Source of the DNA: Symbiodinium natans
Taxonomy: Eukaryota > Sar > Dinophyceae > Suessiales > Symbiodiniaceae
Direction of reading: 5' to 3'
Length of the DNA: 30,000 nt
NCBI GenBank assembly: GCA_905221605.1
Contig: CAJNDS010002251.1
Coordinates: 467,501 to 497,500, forward strand
This document shows, piece after piece, positions 1 to 9,780 of the stretch. The notes below the pieces were generated by a model. It was not told the origin of the DNA. It did no database searches and saw only the letters and a program-made list of their open reading frames with translations. The translations under genes and the position numbers were made by a program. Position 1 is the stretch's first letter, and each line of letters begins with the position of its first letter.

Positions 1-492
1 CAAGGGTTGGCCAACGGGTTCATGGGATAATTCCAGGGTTTAGGGTGTAACTACGGAGTTAGGGCCTATGGTTTCAGGGTTAGTTTCGGGTGAAATTGTA
101 GGGTTTAGGGTGTTGGGGTTAGGGCTTCAGATGTAGGATTGCCTGCTGTATGTGGGACATTCATTCGCGTGTAAGGCAGTTCACTTTTCAGCACAGACAC
201 CGCAGCAATCCTGAAACCTAAAGCCCGAAGCCTCAAACACTAAAGCCTACAATCCGAACCCGAACCCTAAACCCAAAACCCAGGGGCTCAGCTCGTTCTG
301 CCCAACCCCAGTTCAGCAAACTGGTCTTAACAGGGGCTTACCCCCAAACCCTAAACCCTAGCCACTAAAACAAAAAAACCTCCCCCCCCTCCTCACCCCA
401 GCAAAGCGCAACCCCAGACCCCCGAGACCTTCAAGAAATTGGGACCGCAGGAGGACCGACTTGCCGAGGAAGCTAAATACGGGGATGTATGT
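1..492. other. non-coding, scattered degenerate telomere words
   Basis: Isolated TTTAGGG (left) and CCCTAAA (right) words with mixed sequence between. No ORF worth calling. Confidence 0.7.
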
Positions 493-596
493 ATACCCTA
501 AACCCTAAACTTCCCTAACCCTAAACCCTAAACCCTACACCCTAAACTTCCCTAACCCTAAACCCTAAACCCTAAACCCTAAACCCTAAACCCTGG
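493..596 (-). repeat. CCCTAAA array
   Basis: Two blocks joined by ACTTCCCTAACC-type degenerate units; the last five units are perfect. Confidence 0.93.
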
Positions 597-681
597 GATG
601 CTGCAGCCGAAGGTCTCTCAGCCTGCTTCCCTTCTCCACGGCTCAAGGGTCGAAACTTGAACAGCTGCGGCAGCGGTTGGG

Positions 682-940
682 GCTTAGGGTTGGAGTTTAG
701 GGTTTAGGGTTTAGGGTTTAGGGTTTAGGGTTTAGGGTTTAGGGTTTAGGGTTTAGGGTTTAGGGCTTAGGGTATAGGGTTTAGGGTTTAGGGTTTAGGC
801 TTTAGGGCTTAGGGCTTAGGGCTTAGGGTTTAGGGTTTAGGGTTTAGGGTTTGTGGTTTAGGGTTTAGGGTTTAGGGTTTAGGGTTCAGGGTTCAGGGTT
901 TCGGGTCTAGGGTTCAGGGTTCAGGGTTCAGGGTTCAGGG
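682..940 (+). repeat. TTTAGGG array with CTTAGGG and TTCAGGG variants
   Basis: Mostly TTTAGGG; CTTAGGG clusters near 805-825 and TTCAGGG near 885-940. GGGTTGGAG occurs at 687-695 and 951-959, bracketing most of the array. Confidence 0.94.
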
Positions 941-1269
941 TTTTGTTGAGGGGTTGGAGCTTAGGGCTTGGGTGTAGCCTTTCGCCCAGAGTGTGGCATG
1001 CTATAGTAGTAAGCAATACTTCCCGAAATTAAGCCCCCAAGCCTGAAGCCCTATGAGCCTAAACCCTAAACCCGAGCCCCCAACCAAAGGAGAAAACCAC
1101 ACACACGCACACACAAAGAAAAAACAGAGGCTTGGCAAACAACAAACAACAACAAAAGCAAGCAGCTTGGTTGCCCCCGACGCAAACAGGAAAACGTACT
1201 AAAAAACACAGCAACGATAAAAAAAAACAACAAAAAACTCATCATGATAACAACAAGGACGATAATAAC
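941..1269. other. non-coding, A-rich strand bias
   Basis: From about 1080 to 1260 the plus strand is dominated by A and C (CAAACAACAAACAACAACAA, AAAAAAACAACAAAA). No gene seen. Confidence 0.7.
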
Positions 1270-1421
1270 TAGGGTGTAGGGTTTAGGGTTTAGGGCTTAG
1301 GGTTTAACGGTATAGGGCTTAGGGTTTAGGGTTTAGGGTTTAGGGTTTAGGGTTTAGGGTTTAGGGTTTAGGGTTTAGGGTTTAGGGTCTAGGGTCTAGG
1401 GTTTAGGGTTTAGGGTTTAGG
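1270..1421 (+). repeat. TTTAGGG array
   Basis: Mostly perfect units; two TCTAGGG variants near the right end. Confidence 0.94.
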
Positions 1422-1530
1422 AGTAAACTGGGCTGTCCCCAACTCCTGGGACTTGGCGCGCATCTGGTCCAGCTCCGACAGGGGCTGCCCCTCCTGCGGG
1501 GCTTTAGGGATGTAGGGTTCTGGGGGTTTG

Positions 1531-1685
1531 CTTTAAGGTTTAAGGTTTAGGGTTTATAGGGTTTAGGGTTCAGGGTTTAGGGTTTAGGGTGTAGGGTTTA
1601 GGGTTTAGGGATTGAGTTTAGGGTTAGGGTTTAGGTTTTAGGTTCCGGTTTAGGGCTAAACAGGCTACACATGTACCCTAAACCC
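1531..1685. repeat. TTTAGGG array turning into a short CCCTAAA segment
   Basis: Degenerate plus-orientation units to about 1656, then after 18 bp TACCCTAAACCCTG in the opposite orientation. Confidence 0.85.
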
Positions 1686-1852
1686 TGTTTGAAAACCCCT
1701 AAACCGACTCAAAGATAGGGAGCTCAGACATCGTCGCAATTTGTCAAAGGAACGGCCCACGCTTCGATTTTCTCACAGCCACTGCTGAAGCCGCGATTCA
1801 GCAACTCTCTGGCGATCGTGTCGTGCGTGATCAGGAACCGCATTCCTCGCAC

Positions 1853-1916
1853 CCCTAAACCCTAAACCCTAAACCCTAAACCCTAAACCCTAAACCCTAA
1901 ACCCTAAACCCTAAAC
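1853..1916 (-). repeat. CCCTAAA array, nine units
   Basis: Nearly perfect units with sharp borders. Confidence 0.95.
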
Positions 1917-3062
1917 TGAAGACCGGCCCCCTCTTCCTTCATTTCCCGGAGAAAGCCTTTGTCGACTTTGCACATGAGGTGCGACAGGGCCAAAGATTCG
2001 GCTTTCCCCTGTCTCGTAGGACTGGGCCAAGTTGGACGCGTTCCCCCTATCCACATATCACACCCAAACAAATTTTTAGTGATCGCTGTGACTGTGTTAC
2101 TTCATAAAAAGTTGTTAGCCCAATCTACCCGGAGCCACACAGGTTTAGGGTTCTCGGAGCTCTGGGCTTCTAGGTTTTAGAGTTCTACCGTTCTAGGATT
2201 TAGGGTTAGAGCGCTCGGGTTTGGGACTGTAGGGTGTTAGGGTGTGAGTGCACCCAGAGCAGTGAGCATGATAACATAAGGCTGTGTGGACTTCCAGTGT
2301 GGGATGCCGGATTGCGCCCTGGACCTTATGCTAGGCAGGCGGATCCATGAGCACCCCCAGTGGGGGAATGCGCATCAGACTGCAGTCTCTGAGCCATGTC
2401 AGGCAAGCTGGCATGCTCTGCCATCACTGCGTTAAGGTGACGGGTGCTGCCCCAGTCTACTCCTAGAGGCGAACCATGGCTGGGCCATGAGAAGAGCTGC
2501 GGCCTTATACCCACAACCCGAACCCCACCCCCCCCCCCCCGGAAGTTTTTTTGCAGCTTGGAGGTTCATGAGTACTTCTAACCCCAATGATAAAGTCGAC
2601 TTCGCACCTACTTAGGGGAGTGCAGTGAAAATTGGGCTTATAAGTACCCTGAACCTCCAAGTAGGGCTTAGGGTTACCTCTTTAATGGCCATCACCCCCC
2701 CCCCCCCCCTGAAGGCCTCGTCTAGCAGCGGCTCCTCGGACGCAAACTCTTGAAGGCAACGGGGGGTCCAGAGGTGAGAGGTACCTCGTGAGCATTAGGG
2801 CGCTAAAGCCTGCGGGAAAATCAAGGACTGCTTAGGAACCCCAGAATCTTGGTCTCGGGCTCTCCAGATTAGGATTGTCTGCAAAGCCCTAAACCCTAAA
2901 AGCCAGGTGTGGGCAGCGCGAAGTGGTGCGGTCCCAGGGTGTAGGGCTTGGGCGAAAGCGTGGGGTGAAGAAGATGCCCTACAACCCCCAACACCCACAA
3001 GGAAGGGAAGAAGAACACCCTAAAGCCTCAATCCTAAACCTTACATCCCTCAACCAAAGGGC
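1917..3062. other. non-coding apart from inverted-repeat element A copy 1
   Basis: Mixed sequence with isolated telomere words and two poly-C tracts. The short frames on both strands (up to 73 codons) show no domain and lack supporting context. Confidence 0.65.
2557..2661. mobile_element. MITE-like inverted-repeat element, family A, copy 1
   Basis: It begins CTTGGAGGTTCATGAGTACT and ends AAGTACCCTGAACCTCCAAG, an inverted repeat of about 20 bp with one indel. Copy 2 at 26714-26821 shares both ends plus internal CTACTTAGGGGA and a TTATAAG next to the right end. At about 105 bp it is too small to code for anything. The right flank begins TAGG and the left flank ends GCAG, so no convincing target duplication is visible. 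Confidence 0.72.
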
Positions 3063-3118
3063 ACCCTAACCCCTAAATCCTAAACCCTAAATTCTAAACC
3101 CTAAACCCTAAACCCTAG
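3063..3118 (-). repeat. CCCTAAA array, partly degenerate
   Basis: CCCTAAATCCTAAACCCTAA followed by perfect units. Confidence 0.9.
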
Positions 3119-3227
3119 ACTCCAATCCCTGGTGTGAGTTTTCCGCTCTTTTCGCTCCTCACAGCGGTCGACGACCTCGGAGCCCGCAAGGAGCTCGTGA
3201 AGCTTCACGGTCACCTTTGTGTGCTTT

Positions 3228-3337
3228 GCAAGGGTTTAATGTTTAAGGGTTTAGGGTTTAGGGTTTCGGGTTTAAAGTGTAGGGTTTAGGGCTTGGGGTT
3301 TGGGGTTTAGGATTTAGGGTTTAGGGTTTAGGGTTTA
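3228..3337 (+). repeat. TTTAGGG array, degenerate
   Basis: Units with TTTCGGG, TTTAAAG, TTTGGGG and ATTTAGGG variants, more regular at the right. Confidence 0.88.
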
Positions 3338-3694
3338 ACCAGGAACTGAGGAGCCCCGAAGACCCGAAGTCGTAACCGGACAGATAATTCCCAAGTGAGC
3401 TGAGCTCTTCTTGCGCTTGGGGTCCATCATGCCGACACCATACATACAGAGTACCCCAGCCGGTGGCGTTCAGCACCGGGTGTTCCGCCCGCTGGTCTGT
3501 GCCATGGATAAACACAATGTCCACGCCCAAAAACCACGTTGAAGTCGTATGTCCTCGGCGTCGCCGAAGGTAACCTCGTACGTGGTCGTCGTTCCTTGGC
3601 ACACCCAGCACATTCAAACTCTGAGGACATACTGGACAATGTCATCCCTGGTCCCAGCGCCTTTCAGGAGTCGGACAAAGTCCCGCTTGCTGGG
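3338..3694. other. unique sequence, no gene recognised
   Basis: Overlapping open frames on both strands run through here because no stops occur in the adjacent minisatellite. No domain is evident. Confidence 0.6.
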
Positions 3695-3701
3695 TTTAGG
3701 G

Positions 3702-4025
3702 TTCATAGGGTTCATAGGGTTCATAGGGTTCATAGGGTTCATAGGGTTCATAGGGTTCATAGGGTTCATAGGGTTCATAGGGTTCATAGGGTTCATAGGG
3801 TTCATAGGGTTCATAGGGTTCATAGGGTTCATAGGGTTCATAGGGTTCATAGGGTTCATAGGGTTCATAGGGTTCATAGGGTTCATAGGGTTCATAGGGT
3901 TCATAGGGTTCATAGGGTTCATAGGGTTCATAGGGTTCATAGGGTTCATAGGGTTCATAGGGTTCATAGGGTTCATAGGGTTCATAGGGTTCATAGGGTT
4001 CATAGGGTTCATAGGGTTCATAGGG
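3702..4025. repeat. perfect 9-bp minisatellite (TTCATAGGG)36
   Basis: Thirty-six uninterrupted copies of TTCATAGGG, preceded by TTTAGGG (3695-3701) and followed by TTCAGGG, one more TTCATAGGG (4033-4041) and seven TTTAGGG units. The unit equals telomere TTTAGGG with one T to C change and a 2-bp TA insertion. A 9-bp period leaves all frames open as 3-residue repeats, which explains the apparent ORFs; they are not genes. Confidence 0.97.
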
Positions 4026-4094
4026 TTCAGGGTTCATAGGGTTTAGGGTTTAGGGTTTAGGGTTTAGGGTTTAGGGTTTAGGGTTTAGGGTTTA
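4026..4094. repeat. TTTAGGG array bordering the 9-bp minisatellite
   Basis: TTCAGGG, TTCATAGGG, then seven perfect TTTAGGG units (4042-4090). It documents the transition between the 7-bp and 9-bp repeats. Confidence 0.95.
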
Positions 4095-4305
4095 CCCCAA
4101 AGAACCCAACACCCACTTCTTTTGCAGGTCCTGTTCTTCGTGGGACTACAAAAAAGACTTTGGGTTCTGAAGGGAGGGGAATTCGGGTGTTCAGGAAGTC
4201 AAAGTTCCTCCCTGCATGAACTAAAGACTAACCCCTGGAGTGGCTTCTGATTACCTTGGTCTTCTCGGAGCTTGCTTCAAAAACGCACCGAAGCGCCACC
4301 CCCCT

Positions 4306-4355
4306 CCCTAAACCCTAAACCCTAAACCCTAAACCCTAAACCCTAAACCCTAAAC
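4306..4355 (-). repeat. CCCTAAA array, seven units
   Basis: Perfect units between CACCCCCCT and GGTTTCC. Confidence 0.95.
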
Positions 4356-4454
4356 GGTTTCCAAAACTCCTGGGCATCCGGGCGCCAGTCTGCACGGCGT
4401 GTGACTCTGCGAGCCTCACGGTCGCTCTACGCCCCCGTACCTAAAACCCTTGGA

Positions 4455-4511
4455 GTTTAGGGTTTAGGGTTTAGGGTTTAGGGCTGAGGGCTTAGGGTTT
4501 AGGGTTTAGGG
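4455..4511 (+). repeat. TTTAGGG array
   Basis: Includes CTGAGGG and CTTAGGG variants in the middle. Confidence 0.92.
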
Positions 4512-5191
4512 AAAGTATGCAAAAAGATGGTCCTTTTTTTATTATCTTTAACCTACTTGGGGGTCCAGGTATCTAACCTTACGAGGGCTTGGGGTTTCAA
4601 GGTTTTAGGGCTTCGGGTTGAAGATGTGAATCTTGAGGCTTAGGCGTTACGGCGTAATGTCGGGGCTTAAGGCTCAAGATTTGGGATTGTTTCGGAATTC
4701 GAGAGTCTTATCACAGTCATCTCACAAGCAACCAACATCACCGTTTGAGCCACACAAAGGGGCGGGGTTGAATAACGATTGATACCATGCTCGGAGCTTG
4801 CATAGACCCTTGCAGCTCGGCTGAACCATGTCCTCTGGTGGAGATCCGAACTGCGTTCTACACAAACTACGGATCAGCTTAGACTTTAATTCTTCCCTAC
4901 AAACTAAGGAAAGCCCCACAGTTTTAAACTTCCACTTTGCCTCAGCAAGCCGACACTCCCGGCCTGTACAGCTCATCCAGGTCTGCTGCCTCCTCCTCCG
5001 ACAAAGCTTTGGCTCCCTCCGCCACACCTCGGTTTAGGGCATTACGGCGGCAAGAGACGAGGGCCACCAGCACGCAACCCAAAAAATAAAATAGAGCCAA
5101 AAAAGAAAACCGAAAGCCCTGCCGAACTCACTTCAGACCCCCTCAGCTCCAAACCTCAACTCCCTAAGCTCCCTGCCACACAGCGGCCTGT
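4512..5191. other. unique sequence with an unassigned short open frame
   Basis: A 69-codon plus-strand frame starts at ATG 4828 (ACCATGT context) and an antisense frame of 101 codons covers 4722-5027. Neither resembles a known family. Confidence 0.5.
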
Positions 5192-5219
5192 GGGGGGAGG
5201 GGGGGGGGGGGGCAGGGGG
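5192..5219. repeat. poly-G tract
   Basis: Six G, A, fourteen G, CA, five G. Likely to form G-quadruplexes; also prone to sequencing and assembly length errors. Confidence 0.9.
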
Positions 5220-5642
5220 TTGTTTGAGGTTCGGCTTAGGGTTTAGGACTTCTCCTCAACCCTCAGCCCTGAACTCCGAAGCCAGACTGCCACTGGGCGC
5301 ACAGGCATTCCTGCGCCAGAAACTTCCGCAGCTCGTCTGGAAGCGACCTGGCCACAATCGTCGGGATGTAGTACAGGATTTCGGGTTTACCTGGGACCCT
5401 CTTTACCTCCCGTTTGATGGGTTGTACCTACTAAGTCAGGGTAGTAACAAGAGTCCCAGGTAAGTCTTCGGCTGGGTTGGAGGCCACGTCCGCAAAGTTT
5501 TTGAAGCTGAGCTCTAGGTTCAAGGGAGTTTGGCCTTGTTGGGAGTTATGGGCTTTAAGCCCGCTTTTTTGGCTTTGGGGATTTAGGAGTTTAGGGCCGC
5601 ATCGGCGGAGTGGTTGAGACTAAAATTTTTGAGTTTAGGGTA

Positions 5643-5737
5643 TTTTGGGGTGGTTTGGGAGCCCTCAACCGTAAACCCGAAACTCCACAAAATTGTGGGT
5701 TCAGGGTTTTTTGGGGTGGTTTGGGAGCCCTCAACCG
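5643..5737. repeat. 66-bp-offset direct duplication
   Basis: TTTTGGGGTGGTTTGGGAGC plus CCTCAACCG occurs at 5643-5671 and 5709-5737, with ACCCGAAACTCCACAAAATTGTGGGTTC-type unique sequence between. Confidence 0.85.
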
Positions 5738-5810
5738 CGGACCGTAACCATAAACTCATTTGGAGCATGTGGGGAAGCTTAGGGGTTTGGAGTTGAGGGC
5801 CTTGGGGAGA

Positions 5811-5920
5811 CCTAAACCCGAAACCCTGAACCCTGAACCCTAAACCCTAAACCCTAAACCCTAAACCCTAAACCCTAAACCCTAAACCCTAAACCCTAAA
5901 CCCTAAACCCTAAACCTAAA
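5811..5920 (-). repeat. CCCTAAA array
   Basis: Two CCCTGAA variants at the left, then about twelve perfect units. Confidence 0.95.
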
Positions 5921-6071
5921 TCGCAGCGGCGAGGCTTCTGGCGGCTGAGGGTCTGGGGATTTTGGACTTAGGGCTTTGTGGGTTTCGGGTTTAGGGAATT
6001 GGGGCCTCGACACACCTTGTCCAATAAACAAAGATGTTCATCCTTTGGGTTTATATGCAGACAGAAACGTC

Positions 6072-6134
6072 TCAGGGTTTAGGGTTTAGGGTTTGGGGTT
6101 TAGGGTTTAGGGTTTAGGGTTTAGGGTTTAGGGA
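6072..6134 (+). repeat. TTTAGGG array
   Basis: Nine units, one TTTGGGG. Confidence 0.94.
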
Positions 6135-6284
6135 TTTTACTGAAAATCAAGATGTCAGACTCGGCTACTAAGTGAGGATTCTGACTTCGAGTCACACCCA
6201 GGACCCAAGCTTGTCCAACGACCCTTTTGTTGGCTAGAAGAGGATGATGGAATAGCAATTGTGGACATAACCTATGTACCTTTT

Positions 6285-6365
6285 GAACCCTGTAACCCCT
6301 AGGCCCTAAACCCTATGAACCCTAAACCCGTAACCCTATGTACCCTAAACCCTAAACCCTAAACT
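6285..6365 (-). repeat. degenerate CCCTAAA/CCCTATG segment
   Basis: ACCCTATGAACCCTAAACCC and related words; CCCTATGAA is the reverse complement of the 9-bp unit amplified at 3702-4025. Confidence 0.75.
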
Positions 6366-6993
6366 CCACCAAGGCCAACGGAAAGGTCAAACGGGAGAGC
6401 CCGACACAAAAACGCGACTCGGCATGGCGATGGAAAGCTAAAAAGGCTTGAGGTTCTACTTGGGTTGTTCAGGATTTAGGGTTTAGGGCTTAGGGTACGA
6501 ACCCGAAGACCTACATAGCTGTTGCTGCTCGGGGCGCTTAGGGGTAAGAAGCGCCTACGTGTTTAGAGGCTTAGTGGGGCTGTGGCTAGGTGCTCTTGCT
6601 CGTTCACAACCATCGCACTACCCCATGGTGTGGAGCCATTCACGCAGCAGTCGCCTTGCAATTCGGCTGCGAAAAAACCGGAAAGCAAGAACTCCCTTAA
6701 GGCCCACAAACCCCAACAGCCTACGCCTAAGCCCTGCATCCTCGCATCCCCACTGACACCTTGCCCCTTACCCTTAAACCCTAAACCGCCCTAAACCCTA
6801 ATTAAATCCTAAATTGCCACACCTACCATGAACACCAGAGGTGAGGGATGCCTCCAAACTTCATGAGGGGATTTGCCCCCGGCTGCAAACTAAGCCCTAA
6901 GCCTTAGACCCGCCAGAATTTCAGGTGTAGTAGCAGCCTTGGAAAAACAGGGTGCCTGTCATTACGCGAAGAGTTTTATGAAGGTACCCGACA

Positions 6994-7008
6994 CCCCCCC
7001 CCCCCCCC
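6994..7008. repeat. poly-C tract (15 C)
   Basis: Uninterrupted C run followed by GCCCTCCTCC. Similar C runs occur at 2528-2540 and 2695-2709, on either side of inverted-repeat element A copy 1. Confidence 0.9.
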
Positions 7009-7155
7009 GCCCTCCTCCAAAGAACGGGTGAACGAGGGATACAAAGAGAGAAAGGAGTAAAGCCAGAACCCTGCACCCAAGACAGCGTAAGGTTTAGGGT
7101 TTAGGGTTACACCTTAAGCCCTAAAGCCGAAATCCCTCAAGCCTATTTACGGCAC

Positions 7156-7207
7156 GCATGTATTTTGACTTGTTATTGGGCGCATGTATTTTTACTTGTT
7201 ATTGGGC
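7156..7207. repeat. 26-bp direct tandem duplication
   Basis: GCATGTATTTTGACTTGTTA plus TTGGGC is followed at once by a second copy with a single G to T change. The second copy runs into the stop codon of the deleted PPR copy, so it lies at the homology boundary and may mark the breakpoint of that duplication. Confidence 0.85.
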
Positions 7208-7455
7208 ATTATTATCAACAGTCTCTGCGGTGAGGCACCTTTTCACGCGCGCTCTGTTCGCCGACGTAGGCATGGCATACGACAAGAATTGATTCAAGGT
7301 GCATCGGCACAACCCCAAGCAACAGCAGTCCAACTCGGAGAATGGAACAAGGCTCAAACTCAAAGCCCAATCCTTGCGCTCAGACAGCTCCGGCGGGGGA
7401 CACTCCGAAGGCTGCAAGCAAGCCGCCATCGCATCGATGAAGATGGTTCTCTCAA
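7199..7455 (-). pseudogene. internally deleted copy of the neighbouring PPR gene
   Basis: The minus-strand translation contains FIDAMAACLQPSECPPPELS and ERKDWALSLS, matching FINAMAACLQRSQCSDLELS and ARKDRALRLS in the PPR gene at 8173-9663. After about 25 further residues it jumps to CLTAETVD, matching CLTDAETVD near the gene's C-terminus. DNA similarity supports this: 7285-7310 (CAAGGTGCATCGGCAC) resembles 8452-8472, and 7370-7455 resembles 8960-9050. Roughly 140 codons, covering the middle PPR motifs, are missing. The frame stays open across the junction and ends in TAA at 7199-7201. No parental N-terminus is present; the homology fades above about 7455. A degenerated partial duplicate is the simplest reading, although the surviving frame could be a fragment of a diverged gene. 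Confidence 0.68.
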
Positions 7456-8172
7456 CGGAACCCAGCATCTGAGGTGTCGGGATGCATGGGAACATAGGAG
7501 TGATTTTGGCTTTAGGGCCTGGCAAAAGTAAAGCCTTGAGGGATTGGAAAGGATTTGGGTTGGGGTGCTTCAGGTCAGGCTATATGCATCAAAGGCCCAT
7601 ATAATACAAGGTTTGAGCTGATGGGCGGAGCATGTGCAGCAATTTTGCAAAGCAGCTGTGCAGGCTGCTGCAGGCTTTTCTACGGCGAGACTTTGACGCA
7701 CACTAGAAAGCAATGTTCTTCCTTTGTCTTGCAGGAGCTTCGATTAAACTCTCAACTCAGCATGCATACTGGCTGGCTCATTGCGCCGTTGCTATTGATA
7801 AAGCCTTGATAAAGCCTAAAGCTTTCTTTCCGGAATACAATGCCGACTCAACAGGGCGGCTGTCTGCACCCGGGCTGTGATAAGGTTGTTTGCCTGAAAC
7901 CGTAGTTTTGCCCAGTAGCCCTACTCGTTCTCTCCCTCAAGCATCTGCAAGTAAGACACGAGTGCCCCACAATCACATAGAAAACAGGCACTGGCTCCTC
8001 TTACACTGTCAGACAGCAACCTCATCACTCCGAAGCCGCTTTTGCTGAGCGCAGAGCACTACCAGAAACGATATGCGTGGCCTCCTAGTGGTCCTCTTGG
8101 CCGTAGACTAATCTTTAGCCTACTGAATCCGAATCTTCAACCATGAAGGCGTTGACTTCAACACATCACGCT
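7456..8172. other. repeat-free spacer downstream of the PPR gene
   Basis: No telomere words. An 84-codon plus-strand frame (7555-7809) starts at a non-ATG codon and matches nothing recognised. TTGCAGGAG at 7732-7740 could be a splice acceptor, but nothing else supports an exon. Confidence 0.5.
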
Positions 8173-9663
8173 TCAGCAGTCGTCATTCGGAAGGTACTTG
8201 GAGCCAGCTTTGTGCCGAGGCCACTCACCCATTCGACCATTTCGGGCAAAATGCATGACGAGCAAGTCGGGCAAGCGCAAACAAGAAGGTTCTCTCAGCA
8301 GTTTACGCGATAGTTCGATTAGCTGCGCCAGTTCCGATTTTATCTGTCTGCTGTCTTCGCTCGTATCCACTGTCTCGGCATCAGTCAAACATTTTATCAG
8401 CTTTCTCTTGCTTTCTTTGGTCAGCTCAGCGTGGCAAACGACTAGCCGTGCTTGAAGGTGCATCGCCACTGCGCGCGGGCCATCATCCACTTGAGTGCCC
8501 TCCAAACTGTTTGCAGCAGCTGCTGGTCTCCCGGCTAGGAAGTGTGCTTTGCTCCTGGCTGTGAAGCAAAGCATGTTCGGTTCAACGTGATATTTGTTTA
8601 CCAGGAGGTCCCAAATCCTTTCAACTCGTCTCCAGTCATCCCCGGCAGCATTGATAAGACTGCCGAGGGTGACTTCGGTAAGAGAGCAACCCGGTCTCCG
8701 AACAAACTCCTGCAGCAGCTCTTCCACTCGGGCCTTGTGCTTGCATCGCTCGAACAATGACCAAAGAGGTGAGTATTGTATGGCAGTAGCATTGTACTTC
8801 TTCTGCGCATTGCAACAGTTCAGCAGCTCTTCCGCCCATGGCAAGGCCTGCTCACCGATTTCAGCACACACCCTCCAAGCAGCACCCAACGCGCAGAGGA
8901 AGTCCAGCTCTTTGGATGGGAAAGACATATGATTCCAAACATGCTTGCTCAGACGCAAAGCTCGATCCTTGCGCGCAGAAAGCTCCAAGTCACTGCACTG
9001 AGAGCGCTGCAAGCAAGCAGCCATGGCGTTGATGAAGATGCTTCTCTGAATCCGATCAAGCTGAATGTTATGATGAACTGCCTCGTCATACACCTGCATG
9101 AGGGCTTCCCACCAACGCCTGTGGCCGCAAGTTTGCATAGCAGCACCAATCACACTACCATCCACTTCTTTCACCTGAAACGCCTCCGACAAGCGTCTTA
9201 ACAAGTTGCTTGCCCTTGTGCAGCTTTTCATCTCAGCTCGCCGGTGAGAAAGCTTCGGGTCTCGATGAGGAGAACTATCTCGCACGGGATCTGTCGGCGT
9301 AGCCGTGAAGTAAAGTTTCTTCTTTGTTCTGCTCTTGCTCCGACCTGTAGCCGAGGCGTAGGTCTCAGCAGGTCGCAACATGGCTCGGTCACGCTGCGCA
9401 GGCGGGACTTGATGCGGTTTGGAGTGAGTGTGTCGCTGCATAGATGCTGCTACGTATGCTCGGTCGCCAACGCAGGGGCCAAGATCAGTGACCTTGGCAT
9501 GCCAAAGGCTTGCCTCCCACTGTGCCTGCCTTGCACGGTTCTCCGCATGCTGCTGCAAGCTTCGTGCCAGCATGAATCGGAGGTGGCCACGCATTCTTCC
9601 GTTAGGAATGCACGGCGAAGGGCATTCCTTTGAGGCGAAAGTCACAGTTCTGCGACAGAACAT
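8173..9663 (-). CDS. pentatricopeptide-repeat (PPR) protein, possibly missing 5' exon(s)
   Basis: An open frame of 496 residues from the first ATG to a TGA stop. Residues about 168-397 read as five to six successive helix-turn-helix repeats of roughly 35 residues with PPR spacing. The clearest are about 168-202 (GAAMQTCG..WWEALMQVYDEAV), 294-330 (WSLFERCKHKARVEELLQEF) and 331-363 (LGSLINAAGDDWRRVERIWD, then EPN). PPR proteins usually bind organelle RNA to process, edit or stabilise it; that role is known for the family and inferred here. Residues 1-150 are basic and rich in Arg, Ser and Gln, with no recognised domain; organelle targeting cannot be judged. The start is uncertain: the same frame stays open upstream to position 9780, where a TAG follows a pyrimidine-containing CCTATTCTGTACATAG that could be a 3' splice site. 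A GTAAGT lies at 9686-9681 and an AG at about 9650, so a short intron near the 5' end is possible. A deleted paralogue lies about 720 bp downstream in transcription direction. The family call is fairly sure; exon structure is not. Confidence 0.72.
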   Translation of the reverse strand: MFCRRTVTFASKECPSPCIPNGRMRGHLRFMLARSLQQHAENRARQAQWEASLWHAKVTDLGPCVGDRAYVAASMQRHTHSKPHQVPPAQRDRAMLRPAETYASATGRSKSRTKKKLYFTATPTDPVRDSSPHRDPKLSHRRAEMKSCTRASNLLRRLSEAFQVKEVDGSVIGAAMQTCGHRRWWEALMQVYDEAVHHNIQLDRIQRSIFINAMAACLQRSQCSDLELSARKDRALRLSKHVWNHMSFPSKELDFLCALGAAWRVCAEIGEQALPWAEELLNCCNAQKKYNATAIQYSPLWSLFERCKHKARVEELLQEFVRRPGCSLTEVTLGSLINAAGDDWRRVERIWDLLVNKYHVEPNMLCFTARSKAHFLAGRPAAAANSLEGTQVDDGPRAVAMHLQARLVVCHAELTKESKRKLIKCLTDAETVDTSEDSRQIKSELAQLIELSRKLLREPSCLRLPDLLVMHFARNGRMGEWPRHKAGSKYLPNDDC

Positions 9664-9780
9664 GCAAAGTTGTGTCAAGAACTTACGGGTCACTTTGCCG
9701 ATCGGTACGAGCAGAGCTCCATTCAGAGAGGCATGTACCGGCAGGGGCGCTTCGATTTCGTCCCACGACGCGCAGAGCGT
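9664..9780 (-). other. in-frame 5' extension of the PPR gene (possible exon sequence)
   Basis: The PPR reading frame continues without a stop for 39 codons upstream of the first ATG, and the translation looks protein-like (ASWDEIEAP, VHASLNGALLVPIGKVT). It ends at TAG (9783-9781), immediately after a possible splice acceptor. No ATG lies in this stretch, so if it is coding, the start codon is in an upstream exon I cannot identify. Confidence 0.35.

Larger units (their letters stand above)
5921..7155. other. mixed sequence with two small telomere-like segments
   Basis: Overlapping 65-70 codon frames at 6559-6794 end in telomere words (PKPP) and look accidental. No gene called. Confidence 0.6.

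Noticed and set aside
640-655. Dinoflagellate spliced-leader relic (GGCTCAAG)
   Set aside because: Only the last eight bases match; the preceding part of the leader is absent here and at the similar word near 4668.
3539-4046. Repeat proteins VHR, GFI, MNP and YEP in several frames and both strands
   Set aside because: A 9-bp repeat without stops is open in several frames; there is no independent coding evidence.
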